Shown here piece by piece: positions 25,366-34,194 of a DNA stretch of 40,271 nucleotides. The notes beneath the pieces are model-generated. The model saw only the letters and a list, made by a program, of their open reading frames with translations, was not told the origin of the DNA and made no database searches. The DNA is taken from contig PLNW01000159.1 in the NCBI GenBank assembly GCA_003142855.1, forward strand, positions 1 through 40,271, in the 5' to 3' direction. The stretch comes from Myxococcales bacterium. GTDB taxonomy: Bacteria > Myxococcota_A > Polyangia > Fen-1088. The translations under genes were made by a program, and so were the position numbers. Every line of letters starts with the position of its first letter. The stretch's first letter is position 1.

Positions 25366-25368
25366 GCC

Positions 25369-26961
25369 CTACCCGCCGCTGCCGCTGCCTTCGGGTGTCG
25401 CGGGCGGGGGCGCTTCGCTCTCGGGGCGCGGGGGCAATTGCGGGTGGCGCAGGGCCTCGCGTGCAGCTTCGCGCGCGGCCGTGACCTGGGCCAGCTTGCA
25501 CGCCCCACAAAGTCCGGGTGCAGCCCAGTTGCCGAGGTGGGTTTGTAGCTGGCTTTCGGGCGGCCAGTAGATCGGCGTGCCACACTGCATGCAGGGAATT
25601 TCCTGTGTCTTTCGGCCAGACAAAAACTCAGCGCAGGCCGAGCAACGCCGTTCGGGCGGCTGCGGCTCGCGCCGACGCCGGTTCTTCTTGCCCTTGCCCG
25701 GTCGATCCGCGGCAGCAGCAGCGGGTGTCTCGGGCGCAGGCGCATGGGTGCTCTCGGGGGCAGGGGCGGTCTCGCTTGCTGCGGCTGCGGCCACGGGAAC
25801 AACGGTCACAGCTGCGTCGGGGGCAGGCAAGGCATCGCCGCTGCCAGTCGGGGCAACCGCGACAGCGTCAACCGCGGCTTCGACCGGCGGCGGCTCCTTG
25901 AACTTCGGCCGCACGCCAGCCGCGAGCTGCTGTTCCTTGCTCCAGGTGAAGGTTCCCGGGCAACCGTCCGTGCGACAGGGGATCTCCCGATCCTCGAGAT
26001 CTCCCAATTCCTTCTCGCACTCGCCGCAGTAGCGCGGATAGGGATCCGCACTCTTGCCGCGCACCAGGCGGGCCAACTGCGCGCCCCGCTTGTCGCTCCA
26101 GGTGCCCTTGCAACCAGCGCGTCGGCAAGGCCGATCCACGTCCTTGAGGCTGCTCCACAGATCGAAGCAACGCTGGCACATGCGCGACGGCGCCTTGGGT
26201 GCTGGCTTGTCAGCCACGCAGGCATCGAGCTGGTCGCTGCGCGGCCAGGTCCATGTGGTCTTGCAGCCCGAGGTGCGGCAACGGATCTCGCGGTCCCCCA
26301 GCTTGCCGAATTCGGCGCGGCACTCGGCGCACATGCGCCGAGGCGGCTCGTTGGGCTTGCCGGCGGCGAAGGCCTGGATTTGGTCGTCCGCTTTCCACGT
26401 CCACTTGCGCGAGCACCCGATGATTCCGCAGTTGACGGCCCGGTCCTTCAGCTTGCGCGCGACCTGGGCGCAGGGCTCGCACAGCAGCCCCGCGAAGCTG
26501 ACGCCGCCGTTGGGCGCCGCTGCCGATTCGGCGGGCGTCTGGCCCTGCGAAACAAGCTGTTGTTCGCGGGTCAGAGTGGCTGTGCGTGTGCAGCCGGGCA
26601 CGGCGCAGGGGATCTGCTGGTCCTGCAGGCTATCAAGCAGCTTCTGGCAATCGACACACAGGTGCTTGGGCGCGGGCCGGTGGGTGGCAAACGCTTCCAA
26701 CTGATCCATCACCGGCCAGGTCCACGTGCCTGTGCAGCCTTTGCGGTCGCAGGGGCGCACGGCATCCTGCAGGGTGCGGAACTTCTCTCGACATGCGTCG
26801 CACATACCTTCGCTGGCGTCGCCGGCCGCGGGCGCCATGCTTCCCCCTAGGCTGAAGGCCTTGTTAGAGAGCTGGATCCAAGTCCGGCTGCAACCGGAAA
26901 CTCGACAGGGCACCGACTTGGCGCCCAGCCTGTCAGCAAGGGTGAATTTTCCTGCGGCCAT
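25369..26961 (-). CDS. tandem Cys-module (zinc-binding) repeat protein
   Basis: A 530-residue cytoplasmic protein without a signal peptide. It contains six complete modules of the form PCxxxGCxxTWTW, then 28-37 residues, then CxxC. The Cys pairs are at 19/24 with 54/57, 71/76 with 102/105, 119/124 with 161/164, 178/183 with 211/214, 228/233 with 262/265 and 279/284 with 312/315. A seventh half module (329/334) is followed by a Pro/Ala-rich linker to about residue 440 and a basic patch. Three CxxC pairs (CSAC, CMQC, CGAC) close the C-terminus. Four Cys per module suggests one zinc each. I do not recognise the family. The Trp-rich TWTW core may bind nucleic acid or protein. It diverges from tig. 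No Shine-Dalgarno was seen before ATG 26961. Confidence 0.85.
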   Translation of the reverse strand: MAAGKFTLADRLGAKSVPCRVSGCSRTWIQLSNKAFSLGGSMAPAAGDASEGMCDACREKFRTLQDAVRPCDRKGCTGTWTWPVMDQLEAFATHRPAPKHLCVDCQKLLDSLQDQQIPCAVPGCTRTATLTREQQLVSQGQTPAESAAAPNGGVSFAGLLCEPCAQVARKLKDRAVNCGIIGCSRKWTWKADDQIQAFAAGKPNEPPRRMCAECRAEFGKLGDREIRCRTSGCKTTWTWPRSDQLDACVADKPAPKAPSRMCQRCFDLWSSLKDVDRPCRRAGCKGTWSDKRGAQLARLVRGKSADPYPRYCGECEKELGDLEDREIPCRTDGCPGTFTWSKEQQLAAGVRPKFKEPPPVEAAVDAVAVAPTGSGDALPAPDAAVTVVPVAAAAASETAPAPESTHAPAPETPAAAAADRPGKGKKNRRRREPQPPERRCSACAEFLSGRKTQEIPCMQCGTPIYWPPESQLQTHLGNWAAPGLCGACKLAQVTAAREAAREALRHPQLPPRPESEAPPPATPEGSGSGG

Positions 26962-27001
26962 CGGAAGGGCTCGTATGGTGGCAAAGATAGCCTGTCCAAA
27001 G

Positions 27002-27022
27002 CAAGCAACAAGTCGATGCTTG
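27002..27022. promoter_or_regulatory. inverted repeat in the divergent tig promoter region
   Basis: CAAGCA (27002-27007) and TGCTTG (27017-27022) flank nine bases, in the 131-bp space between the divergent Cys-module gene and tig. Its place fits an operator for either gene. No firm promoter was identified here. Confidence 0.3.
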
Positions 27023-27092
27023 TCAACGCGGCGCGCCTACTGCTTTTGGGTTGACTGCGCCGTTCCTCTCTCCCCATCCTTGGGCGCTCGCG

Positions 27093-28493
27093 ATGCAAAT
27101 AACCATCGAAGACATCTCCCCGGTTGAGAAACGCGTTGATTTTGAAGTCCCCTGGGCGGACGTGGCGCCCCGCCTGCACACCGCCTACGAGAAGTTGCGG
27201 CGTGAAGCGAAGCTCAAGGGGTTCCGTCCTGGCAAGGTTCCGCGGCAAGTCATCGAACGCCTGTACCACAACCAGGTCGAGGGCGACGTGGCCAGTGATC
27301 TGGTGGAGCTGTCCATCCGGCAAGCCATCGACGAGAAGCAAATCGAGCCGGTGGCCCCGCCCACCGTCGACAAGCTGGAGCTGAAACAGAACGAGCCGTT
27401 GCGCTTCTCCGCGCGCATCGAGGTGCGCGCGCAGGTGACGCCCAAGGATTATTCTGGGATTCGCGTGTCGCGCCGGCCGTCCAAGGTGACCGACGAGCAA
27501 GTGGCGCAGGCGCTGGAGGGCTATCGCCGACAACACACAGCCTTCCTGCCGGTCGAGGGTCGCGACACGACCGCGGACGACGATCTTCTGCGGGTCGAGG
27601 TCCACGGAAAGGTGGGCGAGCACAAGATCAAGACCAAGACCGTCACGGTGGACTTGACCGACGAGAACGCCGGGGGGCTGCCGGGCCTGGCCCCGCGCTT
27701 GCGCGGCATCCCCGTCAACTCCGCGGGCTTGGAGCTTCGCTACCGGCTGGGTGACGACATCGCCATCAAGAGCCTGGCGGGCAAAGAGATCAGCCTGCGC
27801 GTGACCATTAAGGAAGTGCGCGGCCGCAAGGTGCCGGCGCTCGACGACGAGCTGGCCAAGGATACCGGCGAAGCCAGCACGCTCGACGAGTTGAAAGCCC
27901 AGATACGCGCCAAGCTGGTCGAGGCCGACCAGCAGCGCATCCGGCGCGAGATGGCGTCAGCACTGGTCAAGGAAGTCGTGAAGCGCAACGATTTCCCCAT
28001 TGCGCCCTCGCTGATTGACCGGCACGCCGAGAACATCGTCGCCCGGGTCAAGACCCAGTTCATGATGGCGGGCATCGATGTGGAGGCCGAGGGCGGCTAC
28101 AACCACGAGGCCATGAAGCAAGAAGTGCACGCCGAGGCGGAGGAGTCAGCGCGGGCCAGCGTCCTTCTGCGTGCCATCGCTGAGCGCGAGGGGTTGCAGG
28201 TCGACGCGGGCGACATGCAGAAGCGCCTGGTCGAACTGGCCAACGCGCGCGGCGAGAGCGTGAACAAGCTGCGAACCGAGCTGGAGAATTCGGGCCGCAT
28301 CGAGGGCATTCGCGCGCAGATGCTGGAGGAGAAGGCGCTTGATATGCTCCTCGGCCAGGCTAAGATTGTCGATGAGGATCCGGATAGCTTGATCATCACA
28401 CCGGATCAAGGCGGCGGGCAGCGGCTGGTCCTCACCCCCGAGGAAGTGGTCGCCGAGTCCCGGCGAAAGGGCGGCGAGCCGCCCGGAAAGTAA
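27093..28493 (+). CDS. tig: trigger factor, ribosome-associated chaperone
   Basis: Binds nascent chains at the ribosome exit tunnel. The 466-residue protein starts at ATG 27093, where the conserved MQITIEDISPVEKRV begins; an upstream in-frame TTG at 27051 adds no homologous sequence. The ribosome-binding signature GFRPGKVP is at residues 43-50. The middle is the FKBP-like PPIase region (VEVHGKVGEHKI to LRGIPVNSAG), here lacking some aromatic residues of active PPIases. The C-terminal helical arms follow (about 280-430). The tail is Gly/Pro-rich. Length is slightly above the usual 430-450. It stands directly before clpP (five-base gap). Confidence 0.93.
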   Translation: MQITIEDISPVEKRVDFEVPWADVAPRLHTAYEKLRREAKLKGFRPGKVPRQVIERLYHNQVEGDVASDLVELSIRQAIDEKQIEPVAPPTVDKLELKQNEPLRFSARIEVRAQVTPKDYSGIRVSRRPSKVTDEQVAQALEGYRRQHTAFLPVEGRDTTADDDLLRVEVHGKVGEHKIKTKTVTVDLTDENAGGLPGLAPRLRGIPVNSAGLELRYRLGDDIAIKSLAGKEISLRVTIKEVRGRKVPALDDELAKDTGEASTLDELKAQIRAKLVEADQQRIRREMASALVKEVVKRNDFPIAPSLIDRHAENIVARVKTQFMMAGIDVEAEGGYNHEAMKQEVHAEAEESARASVLLRAIAEREGLQVDAGDMQKRLVELANARGESVNKLRTELENSGRIEGIRAQMLEEKALDMLLGQAKIVDEDPDSLIITPDQGGGQRLVLTPEEVVAESRRKGGEPPGK

Positions 28494-28498
28494 AGTCC

Positions 28499-29146
28499 AT
28501 GCAGGACCCCAGAAATTCGATGTCGTCCATGCCGCCCGTGACCAACAACTTCATTATCCCCACGGTCATCGAGCAAACCCACCGTGGCGAGCGCGGCTGG
28601 GACATCTTTTCGCGCCTGCTCAAGGACCGCATCATCTTCCTGGGCAGCGCCGTGGACGACCTCGTCGCCAACATCGTGATCGCCCAGTTGCTCTTCCTCG
28701 AAAGCGAGGACCCCGACAAGGACGTCATGCTCTACATCAATTCGCCCGGCGGCATGGTGACTGCGGGCATGGCCATCTACGACACCATGCAATACGTGCG
28801 GCCTGACGTGGCCACCTTCTGCATGGGCCAGGCCGCTTCGATGGGCGCTTTTCTCTTGGCAGGCGGGGCCAGGGGCAAGCGGTACGCCCTGCCTCACTCG
28901 CGCATCCTGATTCACCAGCCCCTGGGCGGCTTCTCGGGTCAGGCCACCGACGTGGACATCCATGCGCGCGAGATCCTGCGCACGCGCGACAATTTGAACG
29001 AGCTGCTGGTTAAGCACACGGGCCAGCCCATGGAACGCATCAAGCACGACACCGAGCGCGACTACTTCATGAGCCCGGCCGAGGCCAAAGACTACGGCAT
29101 CGTGGATGAGGTGATCGCGCACAAGAATCTGCCGAAGGATAAGTAG
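28499..29146 (+). CDS. clpP: ATP-dependent Clp protease proteolytic subunit
   Basis: The 215-residue serine peptidase that forms the ClpP barrel and degrades substrates fed by ClpX or ClpA. The catalytic triad is Ser114 in GQAASMGAFL, His139 in ILIHQPLGG and Asp184 in HDTERDYF. The N-terminal propeptide region has VIEQTHRGERGWDIFSRLL as in other ClpP. GGAAAG before the ATG overlaps the end of tig, which supports co-transcription with trigger factor. An in-frame Met at residue 8 is another possible start. The gap to clpX is unusually wide (695 bases) and holds another gene. Confidence 0.95.
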   Translation: MQDPRNSMSSMPPVTNNFIIPTVIEQTHRGERGWDIFSRLLKDRIIFLGSAVDDLVANIVIAQLLFLESEDPDKDVMLYINSPGGMVTAGMAIYDTMQYVRPDVATFCMGQAASMGAFLLAGGARGKRYALPHSRILIHQPLGGFSGQATDVDIHAREILRTRDNLNELLVKHTGQPMERIKHDTERDYFMSPAEAKDYGIVDEVIAHKNLPKDK

Positions 29147-29192
29147 GCCGGAGGCGGCCAGCGGAGCGCGAGTCGCGTGGGCGAGGGCGTGA

Positions 29193-29279
29193 GCGAGAAT
29201 CGGCAAGAGGCTGGCTCGCGCTTCGGGAGAGGAGATGGCGCGCGTGATCGAGGGCCTCAACGAGATCGTCGCCGACTGA
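29193..29279 (+). pseudogene. possible remnant of a MazF/PemK-type toxin C-terminus
   Basis: A 28-residue frame between stops reads ARIGKRLARASGEEMARV, then ends IEGLNEIVAD and TGA. This resembles the last helix of MazF/PemK toxins (RIGR-S-EEM-RV-EAL pattern). No upstream part of such a toxin and no antitoxin gene is present, only clpP 46 bases before. If real, it is a decayed fragment left by an insertion between clpP and clpX. The match is from memory of the family and short, so it could be chance. Confidence 0.3.
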
Positions 29280-29335
29280 ATCGGCACTACGGTATGGCGT
29301 TCGACAGCAACGCCGGGGTGAGAGTGGCCCTCACT

Positions 29336-29626
29336 TCAATGGTTGCCACACCCTTGGCAATCCGACTTACGTACCCTGATGAGGGCTTGCCCGGGAAACT
29401 GATACTCACGATGGAGAATCCAGACATTCCAACACTCGCCCTCGTCGGTATGCCCGGTTCGATCCGGTAGGTATTCCGCGGTCAACCCTTTCTTGTCCAG
29501 CAGCTGCAAGGCAGATTCGGTCGCGGTTCTGGCGTCTCCGCATTTCTGTTCTCCCCCAACGTGGCGAGCTTGGTGCGCACAGCTTGCGGCCGCGATCAAG
29601 GCCAAGATGGGTGGGATCGGTCTCAT
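29336..29626 (-). CDS. small lipoprotein of unknown function
   Basis: A 96-residue protein on the strand opposite to clpP and clpX. The signal IPPILALIAAASC is a good lipoprotein signal with AASC lipobox (Cys16). The mature part has four more Cys (QKCGDA, EGECWNVW, SDCQGC), which suggests disulfides. Sequence such as SALQLLDKKGLTAEYL and WILHREYQFPG looks like real folded protein rather than noise. No family is recognised. AGAGGAA lies 12 bases before the ATG. It interrupts the usual clpP-clpX order and is probably an insertion. Confidence 0.6.
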   Translation of the reverse strand: MRPIPPILALIAAASCAHQARHVGGEQKCGDARTATESALQLLDKKGLTAEYLPDRTGHTDEGECWNVWILHREYQFPGQALIRVRKSDCQGCGNH

Positions 29627-29710
29627 GTCTGTCGACTATTCCTCTGCGCCGAAGAACAATACCTCAACGATGGTCGCACAGTTTCGGCAGACTCTGCGTC
29701 CAGACCATCG

Positions 29711-29780
29711 ATTCCGGTTCCGGTCACCGGCCATCGGTCCCGGCCACCGGCCACCGGCACCGACCACGGCCCCGGCCTTC
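29711..29780. repeat. degenerate GGCCAxCGG short repeats
   Basis: A run built from short related units (TCACCGGCCATCGG, CCACCGGCCACCGG, CACCGACCACGG) lies upstream of clpX. An inverted repeat CGATGGTC (29668-29675)/GACCATCG (29703-29710) precedes it. No coding frame is supported here. Confidence 0.45.
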
Positions 29781-29826
29781 CGCGGCTATCGCGTGGCGGC
29801 CCGATGTGGCGGCAGGGCAAGCGTGG

Positions 29827-29835
29827 TGCTAACGT
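29827..29835 (+). promoter_or_regulatory. extended -10 TGC-TAACGT before clpX
   Basis: TG, one base, then TAACGT (29830-29835), followed by six bases to GTG 29842. It suggests that clpX is transcribed on its own and leaderless. Confidence 0.5.
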
Positions 29836-29841
29836 TCTCCT

Positions 29842-31104
<1,263 letters not shown>

Positions 31105-31543
31105 GGCTGCGCCTTCACCTCTTCGATTGACCGACGGCCGACGATCCGGGCGCCTGGCTCGCCGCGCCTGCGCTTCCGCTCCTCATTTACCTCAGTAAAC
31201 TCCGGTGCGGCGACGCGCGCGGCGAAGCCGCGGGGTGGGCGGGGCGGGCAGTCCGACGCTAGTCGACGCGGCTTCGCCATGCACTCCGGCTTGTCGGCCG
31301 GCACTCGATGGTCAAGGCACCAGCTTCCCGGTTTCCGTCAGCACCTGCACGATGAGCGGGTCAAAGCGCGGATCGTTGCTGCCTGTCTTGGGAGCCGAGA
31401 TCGGGACAAGGTCGCTGGTGATGGTGTCGACCCCACATCCTGACGTTTCATGGCTGCCATGACGAAACCAGTGTGTCATCGGCGGCAATCCGGCGCAAGA
31501 CTCCGGAGGATTCAAGAGGGCGGGCGTTCTTGCCGAGCTCGGC
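31105..31543. other. convergent intergenic region with 12-bp inverted repeat
   Basis: No gene is supported between clpX and the CCP lipoprotein gene. GGCGAAGCCGCG (31221-31232) and CGCGGCTTCGCC (31267-31278) form a perfect 12-bp inverted repeat around 34 bases, which may end transcription or be a mobile-element trace. A 67-codon frame at 31312-31515 on the minus strand has no start signal or known likeness. Confidence 0.5.
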
Positions 31544-34093
31544 CTACTCTTGCAGACACACGAGATTCACCCAGTTCGCGCTGCACGGGTTGTTGTTCGG
31601 CCACTCGTTGAAGTACCCTCCCGTGAAGCTGTCGCCGGGCGCGCCGACCGAGGAGGAGGCACCACTGCTCGACGAGAGCCAGTTCGCACAGTTCGTCGCA
31701 TCCGTCGCTGCAGTCAAAGGGTTGGCTGCCCCGGTCCACACACCACTGAACCCGTAGTAGGTGGAGCCATCTGCACTGATGTTGGGTGAGGCGTCGAACA
31801 AGGCTGTCGTGAAAAAGGCGCTCGCGGTAGGCGCGACCAGGATTCCGTCAGAACGAATCCAAGGCTGGCTGCCCGCGGCGTAGTAGAACCTCGACGCTGC
31901 GGTCGAGCCGGTCGGCGCCAGCAGGGCCTTGTACGTGCCGGGCAGCTTGGCTGTGGTTGCCTCGCTCTGGCAGAGAGAGTCGGCTGAGGCGATGCCTCCA
32001 CCCGGAATCCAAGTAGCATAGCTCACGAAGGCGTGGCGTCCTGTGGCTGGAGTCACCGATACCTGCGCCTGGCGGTCGACACCAAAACAGTAGAGTCTGG
32101 CTGGCTCTGAGCAGGACAGGTCGTTTGCAATGGTGAAGCTGTTGCTGTTGTAGGCAGCCGAGCCACGCAGAATGGTGTTGGCATCATCGAATGTAAAATC
32201 GTCGCAGGTGCCAACGGCCCTCCAGGTGGGGACCGCGCCAGTCGCGTCCGTATTGGTGATGACCACGATTTCGGGGTACCCTGGGGTCAGTCCCAGTCCC
32301 AGATCGTTCCCTTTTTCATCCAGCCGGGGCGGGTAGAAGAACTTGCCGCTGCCGTAGAGAAGAATATCGCTGATGTTGTTGAGAACGGGTTTTCCGTCGG
32401 TGCGAACCCATCCGCTCGCAGCGCCCAGTCTGCTGGCCGCGCTTACGGTGTTGGTAGAGAGCCACGCTTTGTAGTTGCCGGTAAGCTTGGCATTCGCGGC
32501 CAGGTTCATGCAGAGGGCGTCGGCACCCGTAAGCCCGCCCAACGAAGCCGCGGTCTGCAACGTCGAGGTCGTGAACATGATGTTGGGCGGCTGGGAGAAG
32601 TTGGCTGTCACGTATGCGAGGCCGGTGAGGGTCACCTGACACGATCCCAGGCCTGTACAGCCTTCGCCGCTCCAACCGGTGAAGATCTGGTTGGCGTCAG
32701 GCTGGGCCGTAAGGATTACGATGGTGCCGTAGTTGTAGGTCGCCACGCAGGTGCTGGGGCAGGAAATCCCGCCGTCAGAGCTGGTCACCTTGCCAGTGCC
32801 GGTGCCAGCCCTGGTGACCGTCAAATCCAGTCTTTGAATTGAACAAGCAGGTATGGGGGTGCTCCAGGTGCCGTCGGCCTGGCAGGTGCTCACCTGGGCG
32901 GTGGTCGAGAAGGAATAGCCAGTGTTGCAGGAGTATAGGGCTGACCAGCTGCAGGTCGTCCCCCCGTTGACTGTGGCTTTGCCATTCGCAGGGTTGGGCG
33001 GCATTCCGCAGTCGACCACGGTGCAAGTGGGCTGGAGGCCGCTCCAGGTGCCGTCAGCCTGGCAAGTGCGTGTCGAGGCCCCGGACAAGGCGTAGCAATC
33101 GTTGCAGGTGAATTTCACCGTCGAGCCGTACGTGGTCGCAAATGGGCTGTACGAGCCGAATCCGATAGCCGGACTACCGCAGTCGACAATGTTGCAGGTG
33201 GGCGGGGAATCGCTCCAGCTTCGGTCGGCCTGGCAGGTGTCCGTGGCCGTGCCTGAAAGTTCGTACCCAGGGTTGCACGCGTAGGTGGCGGTCGAGCCAA
33301 AGGTCGTGCCGGTCGTGGTGGGTGCGCCGTTGGCAATGCTGGGCGGCGCAGGACAATCCGCCAGGCCGCAGGTGGGTGCGGTGCCGCTCCAGTTTCCGTC
33401 AGCCTGGCAGATGCGCGGCGAGGTGCCGGCCAGCCCGTATCCAGTCTGGCAGGTGTAGTCTGCTTTCGAGCCATAGGTCGTGGGCGACGCCACGACTGTC
33501 CCGTTGGTCGGATTCTTGAGCGCCCCACAATCTACGATGGTGCAGGTGGGCGCGGCGACGGTCCACATGCCATCGGCTTGGCAAGTGCGGGTCATTGAGC
33601 CCGAAAGGTTGTAGCCGGGGTCGCAGGAGTAGACCGCCGTGGAACCGGGGGTGGTTGTCGACGCCGAGACCGAGCCGTTCGCGGGATCTGTCAGCGCAGG
33701 GCAGTTTGGTCCTGCCCCGCTGCTCGACCCGCTGCTGCCCCCGACGCTGCTGGTGCCACCGGTGCTGGTGCCACCGCCGCCTGTGCCGCCCACTGGGACA
33801 TCCGGCTGCGAGCCAGGTGCGTCTCGAACCCCGGCATCAATGCCGCTGCTGCCGCCCTTCCCGCTGCTGACGGTGCTGGTCGCGCCGGCCGCGCTGCCAC
33901 TTACATTGCCGCCCTTGCCGCCGCTGCTGGTGCCAGCCGCGCCCGCCGCGCTGCCGCCGGCATGACTACCACCAGTGGCCTGAGTGCCAGCAGCAGCGTC
34001 AGGGCCGCCCGCGCCCATCTTCAGCTCCGGATAGGCGCAGCCCATCGCCGTCGCGGCTATCAGAAAAAGCCCGAGTCGTGACAGCTTGCGCAT
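31544..34093 (-). CDS. CCP/sushi lipoprotein with DUF1554-like domains (copy A)
   Basis: An 849-residue surface lipoprotein. ATG 34093 follows AAGGAA, and the signal ends TAMGC (Cys19). Residues 25-129 are a Gly/Ser stalk. Five CCP (sushi) domains span about 131-418. Each has four Cys, a YxCxxGY turn and a TCQADGxW end. A divergent InlB B-repeat-like domain follows at about 420-500 (ILTAQPDANQIFTGWSG). Two DUF1554-like (C-type lectin-like fold) domains close the protein: one opens NIMFTTSTLQTAASLGGLTG and the next opens HAFVSYATWIPGGGIASAD. CCP arrays are typical of eukaryotic complement and adhesion proteins, and DUF1554 of Leptospira lipoproteins. A binding role at the cell surface is inferred. 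Its paralogue lies 101 bases upstream on the same strand. Confidence 0.88.
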   Translation of the reverse strand: MRKLSRLGLFLIAATAMGCAYPELKMGAGGPDAAAGTQATGGSHAGGSAAGAAGTSSGGKGGNVSGSAAGATSTVSSGKGGSSGIDAGVRDAPGSQPDVPVGGTGGGGTSTGGTSSVGGSSGSSSGAGPNCPALTDPANGSVSASTTTPGSTAVYSCDPGYNLSGSMTRTCQADGMWTVAAPTCTIVDCGALKNPTNGTVVASPTTYGSKADYTCQTGYGLAGTSPRICQADGNWSGTAPTCGLADCPAPPSIANGAPTTTGTTFGSTATYACNPGYELSGTATDTCQADRSWSDSPPTCNIVDCGSPAIGFGSYSPFATTYGSTVKFTCNDCYALSGASTRTCQADGTWSGLQPTCTVVDCGMPPNPANGKATVNGGTTCSWSALYSCNTGYSFSTTAQVSTCQADGTWSTPIPACSIQRLDLTVTRAGTGTGKVTSSDGGISCPSTCVATYNYGTIVILTAQPDANQIFTGWSGEGCTGLGSCQVTLTGLAYVTANFSQPPNIMFTTSTLQTAASLGGLTGADALCMNLAANAKLTGNYKAWLSTNTVSAASRLGAASGWVRTDGKPVLNNISDILLYGSGKFFYPPRLDEKGNDLGLGLTPGYPEIVVITNTDATGAVPTWRAVGTCDDFTFDDANTILRGSAAYNSNSFTIANDLSCSEPARLYCFGVDRQAQVSVTPATGRHAFVSYATWIPGGGIASADSLCQSEATTAKLPGTYKALLAPTGSTAASRFYYAAGSQPWIRSDGILVAPTASAFFTTALFDASPNISADGSTYYGFSGVWTGAANPLTAATDATNCANWLSSSSGASSSVGAPGDSFTGGYFNEWPNNNPCSANWVNLVCLQE

Positions 34094-34194
34094 GAGCATT
34101 TCCTTCATAAGATCGTTCAGCCCGTCAGGATACACCCTTGACGCCGGTTCAGCCCAGCCCACGCCGCGGACGTGCGCGACCGACAGGCCTGGTA

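Noticed and set aside
25744..26850. 368-codon plus-strand frame
   Set aside because: Antisense to the Cys-module protein; no conserved pattern, while the minus frame has regular Cys spacing.
29177..29470. 97-codon plus-strand frame after clpP
   Set aside because: Overlaps the better supported antisense lipoprotein gene and is Arg-rich without pattern.
31312..31515. 67-codon minus-strand frame after the CCP lipoprotein gene
   Set aside because: Protein-like in places, but no start signal, no signal peptide and no known likeness.
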